Assembly (NCBI RefSeq): GCF_026240635.1
Contig: NZ_CP110848.1
Coordinates: 4,173,741 to 4,237,740 of the forward strand
DNA length: 64,000 nucleotides
Reading direction: 5' to 3'
Source of the DNA: Trichothermofontia sichuanensis B231
GTDB lineage: Bacteria > Cyanobacteriota > Cyanobacteriia > B231
Shown here: positions 19,867-29,211 of the stretch, in pieces
Position numbering within the stretch: the first letter of the stretch is position 1
How the letters are laid out: each line of letters begins with the position of its first letter
Position numbers and translations under genes: made by a program
The notes under the pieces: generated by a model
The model's input: only the letters and a program-made list of their open reading frames with translations
What the model was told of the DNA's origin: nothing
Databases searched by the model: none

Positions 19867-22800
19867 ATGACAACAGCACGTTGGCAATTCTGGATCGATC
19901 GCGGCGGTACTTTCACCGATATCGTCGCCCAACGCCCCGATGGTCACCTGATCATCCACAAACTGTTGTCCGAAAATCCGGAACGCTACCGGGATGCGGC
20001 CATCCAGGGGATTCGTGATTTATTAGGCATTCCGGCGGATAGCCCGATTCCGGCGGCCCAGATTGGTGTGGTCAAGATGGGAACGACGGTGGCGACCAAT
20101 GCCCTGCTGGAACGCAAAGGCGATCGCACTCTGCTGCTGATTACCCAAGGCTTTCGCGATGCCTTACGGATTGGTTACCAGAATCGGCCCGATATTTTTG
20201 CACGGGAAATTATCTTGCCGGAAATGCTCTATGAGCAGGTGATCGAGGTGCCGGAGCGGGTTAGTGCCCAGGGTGAGGTTCTGCAACCGTTACAAACCGC
20301 GGCGATCGTGCCTGACCTGCAAGCGGCCTACGATCGCGGCATTCGGGCCTGTGCGATTGTCCTCATGCATGGCTACCGCTATCCCGATCATGAGCGGCAA
20401 TTGGGGGAACTGGCCCGTCAGATTGGGTTTACCCAGGTGTCGCTCTCCCATGCAGTCAGCCCCCTGATGAAGCTGGTGAGCCGGGGGGATACGACGGTGG
20501 TGGATGCCTACCTGTCGCCGATTTTGCGCCGTTACGTGGATCAAGTGGCGGGGGAATTCAACGGCGATCCCGATACGCCTGCGGACCAGCGTCCCCTATT
20601 GATGTTTATGCAGTCCAATGGGGGCCTGACCGATGCCCGCCTGTTTCAGGGGAAAGACAGTATCCTGTCGGGTCCGGCGGGGGGGGTCGTGGGCGCGGTG
20701 CAGACGAGCGCGATCGCTGGGTTCACAAAAATCATTGGGTTTGACATGGGCGGTACCTCCACCGATGTCTGCCACTATGCCGGGGAATACGAGCGCCGGT
20801 TTGAGACCGAGGTGGCAGGGGTGCGACTGCGATCGCCGATGATGGCCATTCATACGGTGGCGGCGGGCGGTGGCTCGATCCTGAGTTTTGATGGTGCCCG
20901 CTATCGGGTGGGGCCAGAGTCCGCCGGGGCCAATCCTGGACCGGCCTGCTATCGACGCGGCGGCCCCTTGACCGTCACCGATGCCAACGTCATGGTCGGG
21001 AAGATCCAACCGGCCTTTTTCCCCCAGGTGTTTGGCCCGAATGGCGATTTACCCCTGGATGCGGCTGCCGTGCAGCAACAGTTCGCGGCCCTGAGCCAAA
21101 GGATTCAGCAAGCGACGGGGGATCGGCGATCGCCGGAACAGGTAGCGGCGGGCTTCCTGGCGATCGCGGTGGAGAAAATGGCCAATGCGATCAAAAAAAT
21201 CTCGATCCAGCGGGGGTATGACGTATCCGAATACACCCTCTGCTGCTTTGGTGGGGCTGGTGCCCAGCACGCCTGCCAGATAGCGACCTTATTGGGAATG
21301 AAACAAATTTTTCTGCATCCCTACGCGGGGGTCCTCTCGGCCTATGGCATGGGGTTAGCCGATCTGCGGACCCTACACCAGCGGGCGATCGAGCGTCCCC
21401 TCACCGCCGATCTCATCAGCGACTTGGCTGCCGTTCTGGCGGAACTCGCGGCTGCTGGCAAAGCCGACATTCGTCAACAGGGCGTGAGCGACTCCCAGAT
21501 CCACGTACTCCCCAAGGCTCTCCTGCGCTATGAGGGAACCGATGCGCCGCTCTTGGTGGATTTTGGCGATGCTCAGCAGATGCGTCAGGACTTTGAGCAG
21601 GCCCATCAACAACGCTATGGCTTTATCCAGGCCAATAAGACCCTGGTGGTGGAAAACCTCTCGGTGGAAGTTGTCGGACAGATGCCGGTTCCGGCTGAAG
21701 CGGCGCGATCGCAACCCCGCACCACCCCCTTGCAACCAACCACGATCGTTCCGGTTTACACCGCCGACCGTTGGCATGATACGCCGGTTTATTTACGAAC
21801 GGCTTTAGTCCCAGGCGATCGCATTTCCGGCCCTGCGTTGATTATGGAATCCACCAGCACGATCGTCATCGAACCCGGTTGGCAGGCCGAATTAACCCCC
21901 CGCAACCACCTGGTTTTAACCATTGCCCCCATGTATAGGGGCGGGTTTGCCGATAATCTCACGGCCCAACCAGCCATCTCCATAAACCCGCCCATCCCAG
22001 GGCAGATGGATAATCGTCGGGGCGGGTCTACCGAAAATCTCGCAGCCCAACCAACCATTTCTACGAACCTGCCCATTGTGGGACCTGGGGATAACCAGAG
22101 GGCGGGTTTATCTAGGTTATCGGTCAATAGCCAAGATGTGGGTGAACCCGCCCCTACAGAAGATGGGGGGATGGGGCCTGATCCGGTGATGTTGGAGATT
22201 TTTAATAATTTGCTGCGATCGATCGCCGAAGAAATGGGCGTTACCCTGCAAAACACCAGTTACTCCGTCAACATCAAAGAACGGTTGGATTTTTCCTGTG
22301 CCATTTTCGATACCGAGGGTCAATTAGTTGCCAATGCGCCCCATATTCCCGTGCATTTAGGCTCCATGAGCGAAAGTGTGCAAGCCCTGATGGCAGCCAA
22401 AGGGAATGATTTGAAACCAGGGGATGTCTACGTGTCCAATAATCCCTACAATGGCGGCACCCATCTACCCGATATTACCGTGATTACCCCGGTCTTTCTC
22501 ACGGATATCGATCCCTCTAAACCCCAGTTCTATGTCGCCTCACGCGGCCACCATGCCGATATTGGTGGGATTACCCCTGGCTCCATGCCGCCCCACAGCC
22601 ACACCGTTGCTGAAGAAGGGGTGTTACTCGACAATTTCCAACTCGTGAATGCCGGGGAATTCCAAGAAAGGAAACTTCTAGAAATTCTTACCGGTGGCCC
22701 CTATCCCGTGCGCAATCCGGTGCAGAATATCGCCGATCTCCAGGCCCAAATTGCTGCCAATGAACGGGGGGTACAGGAGTTGCGCAAACTGGTAGATCAT

Positions 22801-23718
22801 TACGGATTGGCAACGGTACAAGCCTATATGGCCCATGTGCAGGCTAATGCCGAAGCCTCTGTACGTCGGGTGATCGAAGTTCTGAAGGATGGCACGTTTA
22901 CGAATCCATTGGATGATGGCAGTCAGATTTGTGTGACCGTTAGCATCGATCGCGCCCATCGCAGCGCCACGATCGACTTTACCGGCACCTCCCCCCAACA
23001 GGCGAGTAATTTCAATGCCCCTGCCGCCGTCTGTAAAGCCGCCGTCTTATATGTGTTCCGCACCCTAGTGGACGATGATATCCCTCTCAATGCCGGGTGT
23101 CTCAAACCATTACACATTCATATTCCCCCCGGTTGTTTGCTCAATCCCCACTATCCGGCTGCCGTTGTGGCCGGTAACGTCGAAACCTCCCAGGCGATTA
23201 CCGATGCCCTCTATGGCGCGTTGGGAGTGATGGCGGCCTCCCAGGGGACGATGAATAATTTCACCTTTGGCAACGATCGCTATCAATACTACGAAACCAT
23301 CTGCGGCGGCTCCGGAGCAGGGCCAGGTTTCAATGGCACCGATGCCGTCCACACCCACATGACCAATTCCCGCCTCACCGATCCGGAAGTCTTGGAATGG
23401 CGCTTCCCGGTCCTCTTAGAAACCTTTGCCATCCGGCCCAATAGTGGCGGGGCCGGCCAATATCGCGGCGGCAACGGCGTCATCCGGCGAGTCCGCTTCC
23501 GGGAAGCCATGACCGCCAGCATCCTCTCCAGCCATCGGCACGTCGCCCCCTTTGGCCTAGCCGGTGGCCACCCCGGAGCCGTAGGCCGCAACTGGGTTCA
23601 ACGCCATCAGGGCTCCCTTGAACTTCTGGGCCATACCGCAACTGTCGCCATGCAACCAGGAGATGTCTTTATTATTGAAACCCCCGGCGGCGGCGGCTTT
23701 GGGATTCCTAAAGAGTAA
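19867..23718 (+). CDS. Fused hydantoinase/5-oxoprolinase (HyuA-HyuB)
   Basis: 1283 residues. The N-terminal half (about 1-685) is the ATP-dependent HyuA/oxoprolinase part ([44 protein letters not shown]). The C-terminal half (from about 769) is HyuB ([59 protein letters not shown] near the end). Fused proteins of this size hydrolyse 5-oxo-L-proline to glutamate with ATP, recycling glutathione-derived oxoproline; a hydantoin-type substrate is possible. Residues 691-766 are an unusual repeat-derived linker, described separately. Active-site regions appear complete. Confidence 0.93.
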   Translation: MTTARWQFWIDRGGTFTDIVAQRPDGHLIIHKLLSENPERYRDAAIQGIRDLLGIPADSPIPAAQIGVVKMGTTVATNALLERKGDRTLLLITQGFRDALRIGYQNRPDIFAREIILPEMLYEQVIEVPERVSAQGEVLQPLQTAAIVPDLQAAYDRGIRACAIVLMHGYRYPDHERQLGELARQIGFTQVSLSHAVSPLMKLVSRGDTTVVDAYLSPILRRYVDQVAGEFNGDPDTPADQRPLLMFMQSNGGLTDARLFQGKDSILSGPAGGVVGAVQTSAIAGFTKIIGFDMGGTSTDVCHYAGEYERRFETEVAGVRLRSPMMAIHTVAAGGGSILSFDGARYRVGPESAGANPGPACYRRGGPLTVTDANVMVGKIQPAFFPQVFGPNGDLPLDAAAVQQQFAALSQRIQQATGDRRSPEQVAAGFLAIAVEKMANAIKKISIQRGYDVSEYTLCCFGGAGAQHACQIATLLGMKQIFLHPYAGVLSAYGMGLADLRTLHQRAIERPLTADLISDLAAVLAELAAAGKADIRQQGVSDSQIHVLPKALLRYEGTDAPLLVDFGDAQQMRQDFEQAHQQRYGFIQANKTLVVENLSVEVVGQMPVPAEAARSQPRTTPLQPTTIVPVYTADRWHDTPVYLRTALVPGDRISGPALIMESTSTIVIEPGWQAELTPRNHLVLTIAPMYRGGFADNLTAQPAISINPPIPGQMDNRRGGSTENLAAQPTISTNLPIVGPGDNQRAGLSRLSVNSQDVGEPAPTEDGGMGPDPVMLEIFNNLLRSIAEEMGVTLQNTSYSVNIKERLDFSCAIFDTEGQLVANAPHIPVHLGSMSESVQALMAAKGNDLKPGDVYVSNNPYNGGTHLPDITVITPVFLTDIDPSKPQFYVASRGHHADIGGITPGSMPPHSHTVAEEGVLLDNFQLVNAGEFQERKLLEILTGGPYPVRNPVQNIADLQAQIAANERGVQELRKLVDHYGLATVQAYMAHVQANAEASVRRVIEVLKDGTFTNPLDDGSQICVTVSIDRAHRSATIDFTGTSPQQASNFNAPAAVCKAAVLYVFRTLVDDDIPLNAGCLKPLHIHIPPGCLLNPHYPAAVVAGNVETSQAITDALYGALGVMAASQGTMNNFTFGNDRYQYYETICGGSGAGPGFNGTDAVHTHMTNSRLTDPEVLEWRFPVLLETFAIRPNSGGAGQYRGGNGVIRRVRFREAMTASILSSHRHVAPFGLAGGHPGAVGRNWVQRHQGSLELLGHTATVAMQPGDVFIIETPGGGGFGIPKE
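21937..22159 (+). repeat. In-frame 81-bp repeats inside the oxoprolinase gene
   Basis: Two 81-bp units (21937-22017, 22018-22098) encode 27-residue copies starting [15 protein letters not shown] and [16 protein letters not shown] diverged third unit runs to 22159 and ends in GAACCCGCCCCTACA. The third unit's AGGGCGGGTTTATCTAGGTT closely matches GGGGCGGGTTTAGCTAGGTT in the intergenic DNA near 891-910. The block is therefore a dispersed DNA element that kept the frame open between two enzyme domains. Confidence 0.85.
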
Positions 23719-23738
23719 CAATTATACAGCCTTAGAAC

Positions 23739-23848
23739 TATAGTCACTCCAAATAAGAATGATACTCTTCTTTTTGACTCCCCTCTCCCAGGGGGGGAGA
23801 GAGGTTGGGGGTGAGGGTGCAGTTTCAGCCTCAGTTGCAATGACTATA
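23739..23848 (+). repeat. MITE family 2, copy c
   Basis: 110 bp from TATAGTCACTCCAAATAAGA to TTGCAATGACTATA, starting 20 nt after the oxoprolinase stop codon. A TACAGCCTTA just before it (23725) resembles a damaged family-1 terminus. Confidence 0.8.
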
Positions 23849-23875
23849 TTTTTTATTATTTTTTTATTATGCAGT

Positions 23876-25189
23876 CTATCGCCCTCCCAAAATTATCCAA
23901 TTTAAGAATAGATACCCTATACGATAAAGCCTCGTAAAGTTCAAAATCTTAAGCTTATAAAAAATAGTTAAGCACTGTTTGATACACTGATAGGCTTTGA
24001 TGTATCGTTTACTTTTTAAGTAAGCCAATGATAAGTGCTTATAGGAACTAGCAATACCGTGACTATTCCCAATTTTTTGTCTAAAAAACAATGATAGTTG
24101 TAAACTATCGATCGCTTCATCAATGTGACTTTTTCCTAATTTGATCAATCCCAGTTGCTCATGGAAATCACCGATCATATCATCCCTTTCTTCTATATAG
24201 GCTTCTTTTATAGATTCTTCAGCTAATGCTTGTGCTAGTTCGTGTTGTCTTTGGTTTAGGAAAACATAAGCTTTATGATGATCAATCCAGGCTACTACTA
24301 GTCTGGAATTGATTGTACCAGCCACTTCTTTGGCTTGATTTAGATATTTTAATGATAAGTCATAATTTCTTATCTTACGGTTAATCACTCCCTGATGAAC
24401 TAGGGTACCAATGAATTTATGTTTCAAATTATAGTGCATATATAAATTTTGAGCTTCCTTAAATAGGACTAACGAACGATGAAAATTGTTTTTGACCATA
24501 GCCAACCAGGCCATTTGTGCTAAGACATCTGCTTTTAATTGTTCAATTTTAGACTTATAATAATGAGAAAAACAAAACATTGATTCATTTAGTATTTGTA
24601 GACACTTTTCTAAGTCTAGTAAAGCTTCTCGATATCTACCTATACCTAATTTTGCATTACTCAAGCACAATAAACTTTCAAGATATAAAAGTGAACTGTC
24701 TTGTGTTGCATGGTTCAATGTGATAAATTTTTGGTGGACTTTTTGAAAAAGTTGATAGCTTAAGACTCTATCTGAACTAACTGATTTAGCCTTGGCAAGT
24801 AAAAATTCTATTTCCAGTAAATTAGTACCTTCATTGACAAATGAATCCAAAATATTTAGACACAGAGCAGCAAGCTTGTCAGCAAACCCCTTAATTAATA
24901 GATAATCAGAAAAAGGGATTAGCGTGTCATGTAAAGTTAGTGGAATTCTGAGAATGGTTTGAATAGGCGCAAAATTCCTAATTTGGCATAAGTATCTTAT
25001 AACTTCATCGTAAAGATCAACGACCTCTTCCTGTGTGCCTATGCTCTTGATTTTTGTTAAACACTGGGCAATATTTCTATAATAAACTCTTTCTTTTCGC
25101 TTCAGAGATTGCCAATTATTAAGGAAAATGCCAATCTCTAACAAAATCTCTTCAGCACAAGTTACTGAGCTAGGTTGATGTAGTATCAT
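23876..25189 (-). CDS. TPR-type helical repeat protein, partner of the STAND ATPase
   Basis: 437 residues, almost wholly alpha-helical, with several degenerate tetratricopeptide repeats (GRYREALLDLEKCLQI, RNYDLSLKYLNQAKEV, SHIDEAIDSLQLSLFF, KRYIKAYQCIKQCL). There is no catalytic domain, signal peptide or membrane span. The ATG lies 13 nt after the ATPase stop, and its GAGGG ribosome-binding site lies in that gap, so coupled translation is likely. TPR arrays normally form the C-terminal sensor of NB-ARC STAND proteins; here the sensor appears to be a separate protein. The gene is A+T-rich compared with its neighbours. Confidence 0.8.
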   Translation of the reverse strand: MILHQPSSVTCAEEILLEIGIFLNNWQSLKRKERVYYRNIAQCLTKIKSIGTQEEVVDLYDEVIRYLCQIRNFAPIQTILRIPLTLHDTLIPFSDYLLIKGFADKLAALCLNILDSFVNEGTNLLEIEFLLAKAKSVSSDRVLSYQLFQKVHQKFITLNHATQDSSLLYLESLLCLSNAKLGIGRYREALLDLEKCLQILNESMFCFSHYYKSKIEQLKADVLAQMAWLAMVKNNFHRSLVLFKEAQNLYMHYNLKHKFIGTLVHQGVINRKIRNYDLSLKYLNQAKEVAGTINSRLVVAWIDHHKAYVFLNQRQHELAQALAEESIKEAYIEERDDMIGDFHEQLGLIKLGKSHIDEAIDSLQLSLFFRQKIGNSHGIASSYKHLSLAYLKSKRYIKAYQCIKQCLTIFYKLKILNFTRLYRIGYLFLNWIILGGR

Positions 25190-25202
25190 TGATTAGCCCT
25201 CA

Positions 25203-26744
25203 TCAATCAAGACGTTGGAAATGTTCGTAGGCAATGCTTCTAACAAGGTTATGAAGTCTATATAAAACCAGATTATCTTCAACATATTTATCAATAAGTT
25301 GTTCATCTGTTAAAGCCTGAAAAGCTGATTGTTTTTGTATTTCATTACATCCTTCGTCTGTCAAATGCTCTAGTAGATCTGAACGAGAGTGAGGTCTTAA
25401 GTAAGTAGAAGTAATACAAAGAAGAAGGTAGGCATAATAGTTATATTTTTTGAGTCTTTCCAGAGTCTTATTAAGACGATAACAAACTTTATGGTATAGA
25501 TTATGGTTGGCACTATGTAACTTCCAGAGTTCTTTTATTTCACCTTGAAATGATTCCAAATCCTTTTCAACTTTTTCAATTTCCTCCTTGCCCTCTTCTT
25601 GCCAGTATGCTGAAACGTTCCCGCAGTACGCAGTTTTAATTCTGGCTGCGATTGTTTTGAGTGTTAATGTATGTCCCTCATAAACTTTACCTAGACGTTC
25701 TAAATAGCTAAGCTCAGCTTGATCTTGAGTTTTTATCCCAATTTTCTTAAACAAATCTATTTGTTCCTGGCTTTTTAGCCCTTCTAAAATCTGGATAAAC
25801 CAGAAATTATCGTAATCAGCCGAAACATCTTCCGGTAAATGTTGAGTCGTGATAATAATATGGCTTTGACAGTCAAGTTGGGATAAAAATAGGCGTAAAA
25901 AATCAACCCATTCTCTATCCTTGAATTCACTCCATCCATACTGTTGATTCTCTTGTAGAATCCATTCTAATGAATCAATAATGATTAAACAGGGATTCTT
26001 GCAAATATAATCAACTAATTTTTTTCGTAATCTACCAACATCTTGCCTATCCTCTGGGGTGACGAGAACATTACTTTCTTTTAACCATCTATCTGCTACA
26101 GTAGAAAAACTCTCAAAGTCTGCTTGATCCTGATTTTCAAAATTAATTCTTAGGAGTCGATTCGAATTCGCTTGAGCCTCCAGTTCTTGATATAGTTTTT
26201 CTGCTAGGGCAGTTTTCCCTATACCTGTGATTCCCCATAAAATAATAATTTTAGTTTTAGAGATAGCAATTTTTTCTTTTAGACTTTTGATGAGATCATC
26301 ACAACCAACCCAATTATCATCATAGCCAATAAAACTTTTATGTCCCTGTTCTATAAAAGTTTTCTCGAAAGTAGCATCTGAATTTTGACTAGTAAAATTT
26401 AAGTTTTTTTCTGCTCGTCGTTTTCGTTGATACTCTTCAACAACTGAGCGGAGTTTATTTTTCTTGATCTCAACTCCGAATACTCTGCTTAATCGTAGCC
26501 ATAGCTGTGATGCAATTTGAGTTATTGATCTTTCAGCATAATTGTTTTGAATAGCGATCTCCAAATATGACTTTTGGTGATCCTCCCAAACTTCTCTAAA
26601 AATAATTTGCTCGATATCTTTTAAGCTACTTTCTCCTTTTTCTCTGAGCAATTTATTGACTAAATCTAGGACTTGATTGGTGTCCATATCTATTCTCGAT
26701 CTCGATTCAAAAACTAATGAGGATTGACTTTTATTGACTTTCAT
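25203..26744 (-). CDS. STAND (NB-ARC type) ATPase with HTH-like N-terminal domain
   Basis: 513 residues (494 if the second ATG at 26687 is used). Residues about 20-105 match the HTH-like domain found at the N-terminus of many cyanobacterial STAND proteins (IIFREVWEDHQKSYLEIAIQ, ITQIASQLWLRLSRVFG). The NB-ARC core follows: Walker A ILWGITGIGKTALAEKLY, Walker B CLIIIDSLEW, sensor IIITTQ, a GLPL-like YEGHTLTLKTIA and, at the very end, an MHD-like YRLHNLVRSIAYEHF. The chain stops where fused homologues would continue into TPR or WD40 repeats. No nuclease or TIR effector is visible. A role in regulation or phage sensing is inference. Confidence 0.85.
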   Translation of the reverse strand: MKVNKSQSSLVFESRSRIDMDTNQVLDLVNKLLREKGESSLKDIEQIIFREVWEDHQKSYLEIAIQNNYAERSITQIASQLWLRLSRVFGVEIKKNKLRSVVEEYQRKRRAEKNLNFTSQNSDATFEKTFIEQGHKSFIGYDDNWVGCDDLIKSLKEKIAISKTKIIILWGITGIGKTALAEKLYQELEAQANSNRLLRINFENQDQADFESFSTVADRWLKESNVLVTPEDRQDVGRLRKKLVDYICKNPCLIIIDSLEWILQENQQYGWSEFKDREWVDFLRLFLSQLDCQSHIIITTQHLPEDVSADYDNFWFIQILEGLKSQEQIDLFKKIGIKTQDQAELSYLERLGKVYEGHTLTLKTIAARIKTAYCGNVSAYWQEEGKEEIEKVEKDLESFQGEIKELWKLHSANHNLYHKVCYRLNKTLERLKKYNYYAYLLLCITSTYLRPHSRSDLLEHLTDEGCNEIQKQSAFQALTDEQLIDKYVEDNLVLYRLHNLVRSIAYEHFQRLD

Positions 26745-26775
26745 TGACTTCTACGTCACTTCTACGTCATTCAAA
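26723..26775 (-). promoter_or_regulatory. Five short tandem repeats at the STAND ATPase start
   Basis: Units on the plus strand are ATTGACTTTT, ATTGACTTTC, ATTGACTTCT, ACGTCACTTCT and ACGTCATTCA, a period of about 10-11 bp matching one helical turn. They cover the first ATG (26742-26744) and the sequence upstream. Same-face repeats of this kind can be operator arrays; alternatively they are replication-slippage products. Confidence 0.5.
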
Positions 26776-27056
26776 CTTTCTCTAAATCATTGACCTCAAA
26801 AATAAATAGGTTTGTTAGTATTTAGGTAGTAGCAGTTGCAACACTGCTACTGGCAAAAACTGTATCCCTGAAAAAGAACAATGGCCTTTATGGTTAGTGG
26901 GAAAAGAGTGTCTGTGTTGGTGATCTCATCGACAACGACACCTCTCAACGCTAGTTAGTCAACGATAATTGCGATAACTGCCATCGCAGCCGAACTAAGT
27001 CTGCGACGGTTGCCACTGGACAAGCTGTTCAGGACTAGAGTAATTATAACAGTTTT

Positions 27057-27376
27057 TTGGTGGAAATTAAAAACCTTGCATTTGTTGATGAGAGGGGTTT
27101 TGGGGTGAGTATGACTCTCGCCCTACAGGGCGAGCGAAGAAAGGGCGGAAGGTCTATCAATTGCCAATTGCCAAAAATTGCGAAATCTTATGAGTTTAAC
27201 TCAATAGAAATGATGTGGTCGCAACTAAAAAGTTTAGTGTCTAAGTTCAGGACTGAGAGCATAGAATTACTAGAAAAATTGCTGGCAGTGGTAGTGCGTC
27301 TTGTGGATGCACAGTGCTTAAATAACTGGCTTGTTAAGTGTTGTTATTGTACTTAGTAATGAAGGTAAAGGCTGTC
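27057..27376 (+). mobile_element. IS630-family transposase remnant
   Basis: A 99-codon frame (27057-27356) joins the first DDE region of an IS630 transposase (FVDERGFGVSMTLALQGERR) directly to its end (FNSIEMMWSQLKSLVSKFRT, then NNWLVKCCYCT). The middle, with the second catalytic Asp, is deleted, so it cannot be active. Six nt past the stop lies AGGTAAAGGCTGT (27363-27375), identical to the end of MITE family 1 and probably the element's right terminus. Nothing recognisable was found at 26776-27056 apart from A+T-rich sequence. Confidence 0.8.
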
Positions 27377-27469
27377 ATTGTGCGTTTTTGTGTAATTTTA
27401 TCCGTTATGACTGATAGCTGAGTGAAGGGTACTGCCATTGCATACTGTTAGCCATGTTTTTTCGCACCG

Positions 27470-27937
27470 ATGTTTTTCGCACCGACCAACCTATCCCTAA
27501 GCGATCGCTGCTTCCTCGATCGCTTACAACAACTAGACCTCCAACCGATCGCTGACAGCCTGAAAAAACCCATCACGCCAGTAACGAGCACAGTAGAGCT
27601 ACCGATCCAATCGATGCTGGTAGCTTATTTACAGTTTTTATTCCTGATGTACCGCTACCCTCGCCTAAGCCTAGTTCCCCCAAGCGTCATCGCCGCTATT
27701 TGGCAAGCGCATATCCTGGATACCCGGAAATATCAGCAAGACTGCCAGCAACTATTCGGCAGTCTGGACCTGGCCCACCATCAAGCCTGTCCGCTGCCCC
27801 TATCGACTACCGAGCAGCAGCAATTAATCAACTACTTTGCCACTACCTGCGCCTTATTTGAAACGCATTTTGGCACCAATATCCAGCTATTTGATCAACC
27901 GGGGACCTGCCTGCGGCCCGGTTATGGTGGCCCCTAA
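27470..27937 (+). CDS. GRDP-like conserved protein
   Basis: 155 residues, soluble, with no signal peptide. IWQAHILDTRKYQQDCQQLF matches the hallmark of glycine-rich-domain-containing (GRDP/COG4278-like) proteins, in which W..H..DT..Y..DC is followed by a small-domain His. The C-terminus ends in Gly/Pro (RPGYGGP), shorter than many homologues. The molecular function is unknown in bacteria. The start may be TTG/ATG-ambiguous: a near-repeat ATGTTTTTTCGCACCG / ATGTTTTTCGCACCG at 27453 and 27469 places two ATGs in different frames, and only the second reads the protein. Confidence 0.8.
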   Translation: MFFAPTNLSLSDRCFLDRLQQLDLQPIADSLKKPITPVTSTVELPIQSMLVAYLQFLFLMYRYPRLSLVPPSVIAAIWQAHILDTRKYQQDCQQLFGSLDLAHHQACPLPLSTTEQQQLINYFATTCALFETHFGTNIQLFDQPGTCLRPGYGGP

Positions 27938-28023
27938 GCATGACATTTACCTTCTGGGAATTCTGTTTTTGTGACCTGATTACATCTAACGATCTAGAGG
28001 AAAGCCTCATGTCTACGGCTCTC

Positions 28024-28068
28024 CTGAGTTTATGGTGGGGGCGCATAGCGCCCCCACCATAAACTCAG
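28024..28068. repeat. 45-nt perfect hairpin repeat, copy 1
   Basis: 21-nt arms, beginning CTGAGTTTATGGTGGGGGCG and ending CCCACCATAAACTCAG, pair perfectly around the 3-nt loop ATA. The second copy at 36639-36683 differs in one base of each arm such that pairing is kept, and in one loop base. Neither copy has a T tract, so neither is an obvious intrinsic terminator. Confidence 0.9.
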
Positions 28069-28091
28069 CGTTTCCGATCGTTTATTTGTAG

Positions 28092-29211
28092 TTGCTGATA
28101 CTGTTTACCCCAAAATCCCAGAAGAGCCTGTCTACTGCCTTTATCCAGCAAGTTATTGCCCTAACCAACCAGGAACGGGCCAAGCTGGGCCTGCGTGCCC
28201 TTGTGCCAGACTCTCGCCTGATTAATGCTGCCCAAGCCCACAGCGCAGATATGGCCTTTCAAGATTACTTCAATCACACCGGTTTAAATGGGGCAACTCC
28301 AACCAGCCGCGCGGCAGCCTTTGGCTTCCCTGGTGGGGTTGGTGAGAATATTGGGGCAGGTTCTGTATCGCCAGCAGATGTTGTGACTGGCTGGATGAAC
28401 AGCCCCGGCCATCGAGCTAACATTCTTAATCCCAATTACCAAAGTATTGGGGTTGGCTATTTTTTCCTGGCGAACGATACGGGCAATGTGAACTATCGGC
28501 ATTATTGGGTACAAAAATTTGGCCTAACATCGGGTAACAATGTCATCCCTAACCTAACTGATGCTGGGGGCACTAACGATCCGGGTGCTGGTGATCCAGG
28601 TTCCGGTAATACGAGTGGCAATATCGTGGGAACCGACGGGAATGATGTCCTCACGGGGAGCAATGGCAACGATACCCTGTCCCCTGTCCGGACGAGGTGG
28701 TAATGATTTCCTGCATGGTCGGCAAGGCAACGATCAATTGTTTGGCGAAGCCGGGAATGATACGCTGCGCGGTGGCAAGGGGATCGATCGCGTGGATGGC
28801 GGCGATGGTAATGATGCCGTCTATGGCGATCGCGATAACGATACCGTTATTGGCGGCAACGGCGATGATCTCCTCTACGGCGGCAAGGACAATGATTCGC
28901 TGTTGGGCGACGCGGGCAATGATACGTTAGCAGGCGATCTGGGTCAAGATACCCTGATTGGGGGGCCAGGGATGGATACCTATATCTTGGGCAGCGATAC
29001 CTTCGATATTGTGTTTTATGATGATGCCGAAGATTTTATGAAGCTACCCAGTGGCCTCACCTTTGCTGATTTGGTAATTAGCCAGGGACTGGATCAATAT
29101 GTTCAGGATGGGCAAATTGAAACCTTGCTAACCAATCGCAATACGGGGCAATTGTTAGCGGTTTTGCCCGGTGTTGCAGCCAGCGTCATTGGCCCGGAGG
29201 ATTTTGTTTAA
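28092..29211 (+). pseudogene. CAP-domain RTX protein, frameshifted by a 7-bp duplication
   Basis: Residues about 12-155 of the first frame are a CAP/SCP domain (VIALTNQERAKLGLRALVPD, HSADMAFQDYFNHTG, GENIGAG, WMNSPGHRANILNPNYQSIG). It leads into RTX calcium-binding repeats (GTDGNDVLTGSNGNDTLS). The frame then breaks at 28675-28688, where CCCTGTC is present twice; removing one copy restores GNDTLSGRGGNDFLHGRQGND and an open frame to 29211 with about six more nonapeptide repeats and a C-terminal part. As read, the product stops at 28703. The N-terminus is also odd: the only start is TTG at 28092, abutting an in-frame stop. Convergent with the helicase, sharing TTAA. Confidence 0.85.

Noticed and set aside
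22678-22998. Several antisense frames across the oxoprolinase (for example 22678-22998, 21373-21777)
   Set aside because: No homology and no start signals; the opposite strand is one long conserved enzyme.
28561-28680. First 40 residues of the second RTX frame as a separate gene start
   Set aside because: Before the frameshift point the sequence matches the CAP-RTX protein in the other frame; only the part after 28688 is real coding sequence of this frame.
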